64,000 nt of DNA from an uncultured Collinsella sp. (GTDB lineage: Bacteria > Actinomycetota > Coriobacteriia > Coriobacteriales > Coriobacteriaceae), in contig CAUBPS010000013.1 of NCBI GenBank assembly GCA_958437935.1, forward strand, positions 5,079 to 69,078, in the 5' to 3' direction. Positions 58,310-64,000 of the stretch are shown here, in pieces. The notes under the pieces were generated by a model that saw only the letters and a program-made list of their open reading frames with translations, ran no database searches and was not told the origin of the DNA. Position numbers and translations under genes: made by a program. The stretch's first letter is position 1, and every line of letters begins with the position of its first letter.

Positions 58310-58873
58310 TTACCCCGCCATACGCACCGGGCGCCCGGTCCCTTCTTGGGCGCCCCTCTCCTCCGCATATTCCATAATGCGGCGCGCCGTCTCCCTGCTC
58401 ACCTTTGAGTCATCACCGGCTAAATATGCGTACACGTTTCCCTTATTCAGATTCAAATCGCGGCAGAGACCGTAGCGCGTTACGCCCGATTCCTCTAGCG
58501 CTCCCAACGTTCTTTTTCGCATCAGGGCGTTGATCCTTCTGTCCGCCACTGGCTTTTCCTTCACCGCTCTATACGCACGCCAAACGTTGGCATAACGATT
58601 AGGAAGTTTATCCTCGGCGCATAGAGATGCCAGGCTACCCGTTTGGGCGTACAAGGACAAAACGCCTCGGTAACCCTCTTCCATCCACGAACCCTCGGAT
58701 AAGCCCAGAACGTATTCGGCTTTACCCTGTGCCAAAGCGAGCAAAAACAGGGGCTCCGCCACGCGCGGCGCAACCGTCGTCGCTTGCTTAACCAGTTTTC
58801 TAAAACTGAGCGACTGCTGTCCGGATAGCTCTCGGCAATAGCCTTTTAAGAATCCCTCAAAGGTCAGATTCAA
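58310..58873 (-). CDS. Helix-turn-helix partner of the nucleotidyltransferase
   Basis: 187 residues starting at TTG 58873 (AGGAGG 8 bases upstream). The start shares bases with the stop of the preceding gene (TTGA), so the two proteins are translationally coupled. Residues about 10-90 are helical. The C-terminal part has TRYGLCRDLNLNKGNVYAYLAGDDSKVSRETARRIMEYAEE, a Cro/XRE-like HTH with SRETARRI. No nuclease or toxin motif is seen. The pair resembles nucleotidyltransferase toxin-antitoxin or defence modules, with this as the possible DNA-binding regulator. Role inferred from arrangement. Confidence 0.65.
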   Translation of the reverse strand: MNLTFEGFLKGYCRELSGQQSLSFRKLVKQATTVAPRVAEPLFLLALAQGKAEYVLGLSEGSWMEEGYRGVLSLYAQTGSLASLCAEDKLPNRYANVWRAYRAVKEKPVADRRINALMRKRTLGALEESGVTRYGLCRDLNLNKGNVYAYLAGDDSKVSRETARRIMEYAEERGAQEGTGRPVRMAG

Positions 58874-59400
58874 CCGAGCACCTCCTTTTTGTATTGCCTG
58901 TATGCACAGACCATCTCTTGATAACTCCGCTCCGAAGGCGACGACGCCAGTGCTTCTCCCTCGTCGAATATAAGCCGTTCGAGCAGCCCCCAATCAAGTC
59001 GGTCGACGAATGCCTGACTATGAAGATCGATGATGTCGTTCGGACGGAAGGCATAGAGCTTCATTACCGCCAGATCCTCCAAGGATGGCGTAAAGTACCT
59101 GATAAAACGCGCCCCAATATCCAAGGGGATCAAACGATCTTCGTAATTGAATGGCATCTGATTACAATATGCCACCGCCATACCATTCACCTCGGGGTAT
59201 CGAGCTATGATCTCGCGGAGGCACCTGTCCGCCTCAAACACATCGATGTCATGTGTAACCGAACGATTCGTCACATCGTTTAGCATGAAGGCGCTTCCTC
59301 CCACCAATACAACGCTCGGCCTGTCGTCTCTTGGACCTATTTCCAGCTCTGCCTCTTCGTCAATGCCCAACAGAGTCTGCTCTAAATCCTGCTTATACAT
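58870..59400 (-). CDS. Nucleotidyltransferase-fold protein (DUF6036/AbiEii-like)
   Basis: 176 residues. The nucleotidyltransferase core is visible: SVVLVGGSAFMLNDVTNRSVTHDIDVF near residues 28-55 (G-S/G then D-x-D), and an acidic residue later in RLIPLDIGARF. C-terminal helices follow (SLEDLAVMKLYAFRPNDIIDL, typical of the AbiEii-like group, where the Lys is conserved). Such proteins can be toxins that modify tRNA or proteins. It overlaps the HTH gene downstream. Its start at 59400 has GGATTTG upstream, a weak ribosome site. Base composition is less GC-rich than neighbours, which suggests acquisition. Confidence 0.7.
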   Translation of the reverse strand: MYKQDLEQTLLGIDEEAELEIGPRDDRPSVVLVGGSAFMLNDVTNRSVTHDIDVFEADRCLREIIARYPEVNGMAVAYCNQMPFNYEDRLIPLDIGARFIRYFTPSLEDLAVMKLYAFRPNDIIDLHSQAFVDRLDWGLLERLIFDEGEALASSPSERSYQEMVCAYRQYKKEVLG

Positions 59401-59523
59401 AACAAATCCTATTATTATTCAACTTCAATAATACTATTCAGTCGCACGACAGGACCAACAGGATGCAAGAATTCCGCTCGTGGCGATAATCCCTACACCC
59501 TAGAAGTCCTAATGTTACAAACG

Positions 59524-59946
59524 CTAGCTCTCCCAGCCGGTGCGGATGGTTGTTATGACGTCGCCTAGGCGCTGGCCCAGGGCCGCTAGATGTTGGAGCA
59601 CCTCGTTGGGCGATGCGCCGTTGAGGATGCACGTGAGGGCATACGACGCCAGAAAGATGACCGCAAGCCCCAGCGGGATGAGCACGATCATCGCCAATGT
59701 GCGCAGGCGCTGGCCCACGCGGCGACGACGCGCACGACGCTTGTCGAACGCGAGCTCCTGCGCATATGAATCTTGCTGTACGGAATAGGCCTCTGGTGCC
59801 GATTCGCCCGCAGGCGAAACCACAGGCGTGGCATTTTGCGCAGGGGGCTGGGCTGCCGCCCCCTGCATTTGCATCTCCATGAGTCGTTGCTGCTGACGCA
59901 GCATGCGCTCAGCTTGTTGCTGCGGAGTCTCAAGAAACAGATCCAT
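59524..59946 (-). CDS. Small membrane protein with Gln-rich N terminus
   Basis: 140 residues from 59946, with GGAGG upstream. Residues 5-35 are a Gln-rich amphipathic coil (QQQAERMLRQQQRLMEMQMQ), then a Pro/Ala-rich spacer, a basic patch (FDKRRARRRRVGQRLR) and one membrane helix near 85-108 (MIVLIPLGLAVIFLASYAL). The rest would lie outside. Family not recognised. No partner gene is evident. Confidence 0.65.
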   Translation of the reverse strand: MDLFLETPQQQAERMLRQQQRLMEMQMQGAAAQPPAQNATPVVSPAGESAPEAYSVQQDSYAQELAFDKRRARRRRVGQRLRTLAMIVLIPLGLAVIFLASYALTCILNGASPNEVLQHLAALGQRLGDVITTIRTGWES

Positions 59947-59958
59947 GCTGGCCTCCAA

Positions 59959-60385
59959 AATCGGAGCATTCGACGCTTACGACCAGCATCCCGCACCGCC
60001 ATGACCGCGACAACGCAATCGCCGGCAATAGCCACAAAGTTTCTTTTGCTCAAAAGCTGTCGAAAAGCTCAACAACTCCCCTACCAGCACTTTCTCTGAG
60101 CTTTTTTCGTCAGCAATCTTTTGGCCTTCCACCCTTACGCCAACTGACCAAAATCCAACCAAAAGCTTGACGGAAATTGTGAAGACAGGGACCCCATACA
60201 AAAACGTGCCGCCCCAAAAGGGGCGGCACGCTAACTTCTTATCAGTTTTTCAGTAGCAAGCACGCGACGACCCGAAGCCGGAGCACAGGGTAGGGAAACA
60301 CCTTTACCTCGCGCGACCTGCGCAGCCGTGAGCGAGAGGGAAAGGTGTTTCCCCGCCCCGTGCTCCGCAGTCGGTGGAGGCAGCT
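59959..60385. other. 427-base intergenic region with TGACCAAA motif and 3' hairpin element
   Basis: No gene seen. CTGACCAAAATCCAACCAAA at 60144-60163, followed by AGCTTGACGG, is related to 29583-29622. The remainder from 60199 on is the 3'-UTR element listed separately. Confidence 0.5.
60199..60366 (-). repeat. Conserved 3'-UTR element with variable hairpin, copy 1
   Basis: On the minus strand, starting about 20 bases after the stop of the gene at 60386: a long hairpin (arms 60334-60366 and 60280-60310; outer part GGAGCAC/GTGCTCC, inner part AAAGGTGTTTCC/GGGAAACACCTTT) around a conserved core (60311-60333). A conserved linker GGGTCGTCGCGTGC-TTGC follows at 60258-60274, then a terminator GTGCCGCCCC/GGGGCGGCAC at 60206-60229 with T5. 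Copy 2 at 61109-61274 shares core, linker and terminator but not arm sequence. Confidence 0.8.
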
Positions 60386-61018
60386 TTAGATGCCCGCGAG
60401 ACCTCGGGTGGCGGTGGCGCACATAAACGCCAAGGCTAGAATCACGAGCGAGCCCGCGATGTCTGCCAGCACGCCCATTGCACGGCGTTCAAACAACCAG
60501 CTCTCAAAGTGCGGGGCGACGTTGCGCCAAACACGCCACAGCAAGATGCCCATACCGATGACGCCCGGGATATTGAGCAGTAGGATCTCGGAGCACAAAA
60601 GACCGATCAGGTTACCGGCGGCAAAGCCCGCATCACCCTCGCAGTATTTGCGGTAGACCATATACAGCATGTACGCCACAAACGGCTGCAAGCACGCAGA
60701 AATAAACGTGACCACCATCGAGGGGTCCTGCGAAAAGACCCCGGTGAGCTTATCCACGCTCGTGGCATCCTTAGAGGCCAAGAGCAGACCGATGACCACC
60801 ACAGGCACCACGCCCAAGATGACCTCGACCAAAGTAAACAGTCTGGCAGTCATATCCTCGCTAGCCGAATTCAAATGCGGTGCCCACTCAGGATGAGCAT
60901 GCGCGCCAACCTTCTTGTCCTTCTCGGCACGATCGGCCTTTTTGCCCTCGGCAACCCGACGACCAGGATCCTTGCGAGTCCCCGCCGCAGCAACCCGAGC
61001 CCGAGACTTCTTGCCCAT
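60386..61018 (-). CDS. Yip1-like / multi-helix membrane protein
   Basis: 210 residues from 61018. A Lys/Arg-rich cytosolic N terminus of about 45 residues (GKKSRARVAAAGTRKDPGRR) precedes four or five helices, near 58-80, 98-120, 128-150, 155-175 and 188-205. I do not recognise a functional family; the fold could be of Yip1 type. A weak TGGGGTG ribosome site precedes the ATG. Its 3' end carries the variable hairpin element, as does rubrerythrin. Confidence 0.6.
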   Translation of the reverse strand: MGKKSRARVAAAGTRKDPGRRVAEGKKADRAEKDKKVGAHAHPEWAPHLNSASEDMTARLFTLVEVILGVVPVVVIGLLLASKDATSVDKLTGVFSQDPSMVVTFISACLQPFVAYMLYMVYRKYCEGDAGFAAGNLIGLLCSEILLLNIPGVIGMGILLWRVWRNVAPHFESWLFERRAMGVLADIAGSLVILALAFMCATATRGLAGI

Positions 61019-61108
61019 AAAAAACACCCCATCAGGTAGTAGATAAACTAAAAGTCGCTACCCAGTGTACCCCACCCATGAACGGTGCCGTCCCAACCAG
61101 CCCCCACA

Positions 61109-61274
61109 CAAAAACGTGCCGCCCCAAAAGGGGCGGCACACAAACTTCTAATCAGCTTTTCTGTAGTGAGCACGCGACGACCCAAGGCGGGCCGGGAGGG
61201 CCGGATTACCTTCCCTCAACGCGACCCTGCGAAGCCGTGAGCGGGGAGGGAAGGTAATCCGGCCCTCCCGGCCC
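61109..61274 (-). repeat. Conserved 3'-UTR element with variable hairpin, copy 2
   Basis: On the minus strand, 21 bases after the rubrerythrin stop: a perfect 27-bp stem (61189-61215 with 61248-61274; for example GGGCCGGGAGGG with CCCTCCCGGCCC) around core GCGACCCTGCGAAGCCGTGA, the linker GGGTCGTCGCGTGCTCAC at 61167-61184, and the terminator GTGCCGCCCC/GGGGCGGCAC at 61116-61139 with a T5 run. Core, linker and terminator match copy 1; the arms are unrelated. Confidence 0.8.
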
Positions 61275-61295
61275 AGCTCAGGCTAGCGTCACGCG

Positions 61296-61835
61296 CTAGT
61301 AGTTCACCACCTGCTCCTCAAAGTACGCCTTCGGGTGGTTACACACCGGGCACACCTCGGGCGCCTCGGCGCCCACATGCAGGTGCCCGCAGTTCAGGCA
61401 CTTCCACACCTTAACGCCCTCGCGCTCAAACACCTCGCCCGACTCAATGCGCTCGACAAGTTTGTTGTAGCGCTCCTCGTGAGCCTTCTCGACAGCACCG
61501 ACGCCACGGAACTTCTCGGCGATCTCGGCAAAGCCCTCTTCCTCGGCGGTCTTGGCAAACTCGTCGTACATCGTGGTCCACTCGTAGTTCTCGCCCGCAG
61601 CGGCATCACGCAAATTGTCCAGGGTGTCGGGAACGGCGCCGTCGTGCAGATACTTAAACCACAGCTTGGCGTGCTCGGACTCGTTGCCTGCAGTCTCGGC
61701 AAAGATATTCGAGATCTGAACGTAGCCATCCTTCTTGGCCTTGGATGCATAGTAGCGATACTTGGTATGCGCCTGCGACTCGCCGGCAAAAGCGGCCTCG
61801 AGGTTCTTCTTGGTTTGGGAGTTCTCAAAATCCAT
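61296..61835 (-). CDS. Rubrerythrin
   Basis: 179 residues; reduces hydrogen peroxide in anaerobes. The ferritin-like diiron domain contains AFAGESQAHTKYRYYA near residue 16, FAETAGNESEHAKLWFKYL near 44-62 and the EKAHEERY helix near 120. A rubredoxin-type iron site at the C terminus has CLNCGHLHVGAEAPEVCPVC with four cysteines. The start at 61835 has AAGGGAAG upstream. Its 3' end carries the variable hairpin element and terminator. Supports an anaerobic lifestyle. Confidence 0.96.
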   Translation of the reverse strand: MDFENSQTKKNLEAAFAGESQAHTKYRYYASKAKKDGYVQISNIFAETAGNESEHAKLWFKYLHDGAVPDTLDNLRDAAAGENYEWTTMYDEFAKTAEEEGFAEIAEKFRGVGAVEKAHEERYNKLVERIESGEVFEREGVKVWKCLNCGHLHVGAEAPEVCPVCNHPKAYFEEQVVNY

Positions 61836-61949
61836 AGGTGTACTTCCCTTCAACACGTGCCGCCCGTAGGCTTCGAGCGGCCTTGTCTTTAGGATGCCCT
61901 CATCTCGAGAATCTAAACCTTACAATCCTGTTCTTCAGATTCGGATGGG

Positions 61950-62855
61950 TTACACGCTTAGCCAGCGGTCGAGCTCCACGCGGCAAAAGCCCTCACGCTC
62001 CAAGTCGGCCAAAATGCCTGCGACAAGATCGCAATCGACCGGCTCGCGGCCTGCCGCCGCCTCCATTTCGTTGACACCCGCCACGGCCTCGGCAAGCGTG
62101 ATGCCCGCCGGCCGCCCATCGCGCGCAGCCAGCAGCATGCGCACAATATGGGCGCGCTTTTGACGGCGCGAGCCCTCAAACTTGGACTGACGGCTATAGC
62201 TCGCCGAGCGCCTGGACGGATTGGGCAGCGTCTTCTTAAGATACGCACCATAATCCAGCAGCGCGTAATACCATGCGCGCGGTGTGTCGGCATCATCGAG
62301 CGGCACGGCAAAGGGTGCGATCCCGTCTGCCGCCGCACCGGGGGCCGCCGGACAGGCGGCCTGAATCAGCGGCACCAGCTCGCGATCGGGAACGGCCGGC
62401 ACATCGGGAAAGAAATGATGCAGAAAGACCGTGCGCACGTTGGTCTCCAGATACACGCCCGGCAGATCGAACGCAAACGACCGGATGCCCTGCGCCGTCG
62501 CCGGACCAATACCGGGCAGGGTGACCAAGTCGCGCGTCTCGCGTGGAAACTCCCCGTCCCAGTCCTCTACAACGCGCTGAGCGGCCTTGTGGAGCGCCAG
62601 GGCGCGTCGGTTGTAGCCCATCCCCTGCCAAGCGTCCAAAACATCGGAAGGCGCGGCCTGGGCGAGTGCCTGCACGGTTGGAAAGCGGTCGAGCCACGCG
62701 GGCATACGCGTCTCCACACGCGGCACCTGCGTTTGCTGCAGCATAACCTCGGAAAGCCAAATAATGTACGGGTCGCGCGTGCGGCGCCACGGAAGGTCGC
62801 GATAACGCAGGACCCCTTCCGAACGAATCATCGAACGAAAGGGGTCCTGAATCAT
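61950..62855 (-). CDS. MutY-like DNA glycosylase without iron-sulfur cluster
   Basis: 301 residues with an HhH-GPD fold. E36 in IIWLSEVMLQQTQ corresponds to the adenine-glycosylase catalytic Glu, and the hairpin is LPGIGPATA at 113-121. Where MutY has the D-G-N-V motif with catalytic Asp, this protein has L-E-T-N-V (E137, T138). The four C-terminal cysteines of the Fe-S cluster are absent: YYALLDYGAYLKKTLPNPS follows directly. A short C-terminal winged region replaces the NUDIX-like MutY domain. Clusterless relatives exist in anaerobes. It follows the Rrf2 regulator by 21 bases, with AAGGAG upstream, so the two form an operon. Confidence 0.85.
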   Translation of the reverse strand: MIQDPFRSMIRSEGVLRYRDLPWRRTRDPYIIWLSEVMLQQTQVPRVETRMPAWLDRFPTVQALAQAAPSDVLDAWQGMGYNRRALALHKAAQRVVEDWDGEFPRETRDLVTLPGIGPATAQGIRSFAFDLPGVYLETNVRTVFLHHFFPDVPAVPDRELVPLIQAACPAAPGAAADGIAPFAVPLDDADTPRAWYYALLDYGAYLKKTLPNPSRRSASYSRQSKFEGSRRQKRAHIVRMLLAARDGRPAGITLAEAVAGVNEMEAAAGREPVDCDLVAGILADLEREGFCRVELDRWLSV

Positions 62856-62876
62856 GGCTATGCTCCTTATGCGGCG

Positions 62877-63362
62877 CTATTCTTCCCGGCAAGCGCACGC
62901 ACAGGTGGCGTACTCGGGAAACGCATCGCGGTCGGCGAACTTGGAATCGACGGCAGGGAACTGGCGGTGAGCGACGATATCGCCCAGCGAAACGGAATCG
63001 AGGTAGTCGCGCATCAGCGCTTGAGCTCCGGCCCACAGGGGATGATAGCAGCACGCGCCCATGCGCGCACAGTCACCATCGGGCGCGGTGCAATCGTTCA
63101 TAACCATAGGACCCTGAACGGCCTCGACGACCTGGCGGATAGTGACGTCGTCCGGACTGACCTTGAGACGCATGCCACCGTGGACGCCACGCAGGCTCTC
63201 CACAATACCGGCCTGGACCAAACCGTGCTGAATCGAGCGGGCAAACGAATACGGGACATTGACCTCTTCGGCAGCGGTGCGAACAGAAAGCAAACACTCC
63301 GGATCCTCAGCAAGCATCGCCAGCATTCGAAGGGCGTAATCAGTCTTCCTCGATATGTCCAT
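62877..63362 (-). CDS. Rrf2-family transcriptional regulator with cysteine cluster
   Basis: 161 residues from 63362 (AAAGGGG upstream). Winged helix at about 1-65 begins MDISRKTDYALRMLAML. Cysteines C91, C98, C104 and C105 (DCTAPDGDCARMGACCYHPLW) match the Fe-S binding site of IscR/NsrR/RsrR types. A second Cys pair lies in the tail CACACREE. It would sense iron, redox state or nitric oxide. It precedes the MutY-like gene, so it may control this repair enzyme as well as itself; a TATACT box lies on the minus strand near 63520. Confidence 0.88.
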   Translation of the reverse strand: MDISRKTDYALRMLAMLAEDPECLLSVRTAAEEVNVPYSFARSIQHGLVQAGIVESLRGVHGGMRLKVSPDDVTIRQVVEAVQGPMVMNDCTAPDGDCARMGACCYHPLWAGAQALMRDYLDSVSLGDIVAHRQFPAVDSKFADRDAFPEYATCACACREE

Positions 63363-63685
63363 TTTTCCCCTTTCAAGGAATACGAACAGCTCGAACGAGC
63401 TCCGGGGCCGAGCTTGTGTCGAGACGCTAAATGACCGCCAGGACATCCAAATGGTAAATCGGATATCCACTGAGTGCCGCGCTTGGAGCGAAATGCATCA
63501 GATGCGGCGCACAGTGCAATTTAGTATAACCTAACCCCCTGTCTCGTAGAACAGGTGTTGCGCAACAAAGCTGTTGTTCAGACAGATATACTTATTAGAT
63601 TTTACTTGCGTTCCCGAAGGCGCGGGGATTCTGGGCGAAGATACACCAGGGCGATCGTTCTATCGAAACAAAGTGCATCAAACGC
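63363..63685. other. Intergenic region upstream of the Rrf2 gene
   Basis: About 320 bases without a gene. TATACT on the minus strand at about 63523-63528 fits a promoter -10 for the Rrf2 unit. Nothing else is convincing; a short GTTGCGCAAC palindrome lies near 63557. Confidence 0.45.
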
Positions 63686-63713
63686 AAAAAGCCACGTCCG
63701 AAGACGTGGCTTT
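63686..63713 (-). terminator. Terminator of tRNA-Asp
   Basis: AAAGCCACGTC and GACGTGGCTTT form an 11-bp stem with a CGAA-type tetraloop, followed by TTTT on the minus strand. Confidence 0.9.
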
Positions 63714-63721
63714 AATTGCGT

Positions 63722-63799
<78 letters not shown>

Positions 63800-63845
63800 A
63801 GGCAGACGTTCGCGTTTGTTTCCGCTCGCGTGCGCTGCGGGGATT

Positions 63846-63875
63846 AGTATACACAGAAGTCTGTCCGGCGCGCAA
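63846..63875 (-). promoter_or_regulatory. Promoter of tRNA-Asp
   Basis: On the minus strand TTGCGC (63870-63875) and TATACT (63846-63851) with an 18-base spacer, about 47 bases before the tRNA. Confidence 0.6.
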
Positions 63876-63969
63876 CAACTTTTTTGAAAAATTTTTTGGG
63901 GCCATCCGGGAGGGCTTCCGGGGCTGAGGGCGGGGGTTAAGTTTGCTGCTCTACAGTCCTGCGCAAGAC

Positions 63970-63992
63970 GGAAAGCACATTAAGTGCTTTCC
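63970..63992. terminator. Hairpin at the right window edge
   Basis: GGAAAGCAC at 63970-63978 pairs with GTGCTTTCC at 63984-63992 over a 5-base loop. It may end a gene that lies beyond the window on the minus strand. No gene is visible between it and the tRNA. Confidence 0.5.
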
Positions 63993-64000
63993 TTTGCGTG

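Noticed and set aside
60199..60366. Retron msr-msd as explanation of the long hairpin element
   Set aside because: No reverse transcriptase gene nearby, and two adjacent copies each lie in a 3' UTR ending in a normal terminator.

Overview
The window is GC-rich bacterial chromosome. Its gene repertoire suggests a gut actinomycete of the class Coriobacteriia, most like Collinsella: two mannose-family PTS loci, four FrlB/GfrF-like SIS deglycase paralogues, four GntR/UTRA regulators, a T-box on pheST, homoserine O-acetyltransferase, an M32 carboxypeptidase and an M16C peptidase. The genus is inferred from gene content and composition; I could not run a search. Most genes lie on the minus strand.

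Layout. 0-3.7 kb: the end of a zinc-dependent phospholipase C-like gene, then a nickel/cobalt ECF importer (CbiM-N fusion, CbiQ, CbiO) behind a palindrome that looks like a NikR box. 3.8-7.8 kb: pheST under a T-box. 7.9-14.6 kb: M32 carboxypeptidase, glmM, a DUF4012 cell-envelope protein and an EamA exporter. 14.9-18.1 kb: tRNA-Val, small orphan genes, a decayed AAA_4-type gene and a TATCTCTC-rich non-coding block. 18.1-22.9 kb: first mannose-type PTS locus with a SIS deglycase and a GntR regulator. 23.1-26.2 kb: M16C peptidase. 26.2-27.7 kb: a complete IS3-family element. 27.7-31.2 kb: 5-formyl-THF cyclo-ligase, an AbiEi/nuclease-like gene and a complete ISL3-family element. 31.4-33.6 kb: metA and an L-lactate/2-hydroxyacid dehydrogenase. 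33.7-47.8 kb: a sugar-amine region with three SIS deglycases, a second PTS, three GntR regulators, recQ, a YitT protein, a HAD phosphatase and an EamA transporter. 47.8-58.3 kb: GNAT, threonine aldolase, PAP2, mfd, nth, an ABC exporter and rmuC. 58.3-64 kb: a coupled nucleotidyltransferase/HTH pair, two membrane proteins, rubrerythrin, a MutY-like glycosylase with an Rrf2 regulator, and tRNA-Asp.

How the genes work together. The two PTS loci would import and phosphorylate sugar amines or Amadori compounds (fructoselysine or glucoselysine type). The SIS deglycases would split the phosphorylated products, and the UTRA regulators would sense them. Repeated operator-like motifs tie several of these units together. 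The substrate is inferred from family membership only.

The least explained material is non-coding. Several dispersed palindromic families sit at gene 3' ends. In at least two of them the hairpin arms differ completely between copies but stay complementary, while the flanking or loop sequence is conserved (60.2/61.1 kb and 9.65/37.73 kb). Another family consists of long palindromes with the core GAGCGTGG plus half-sites spaced 22 bp apart. A fourth overlaps the stop codons of two genes. The IS3 element sits in the loop of a further hairpin.
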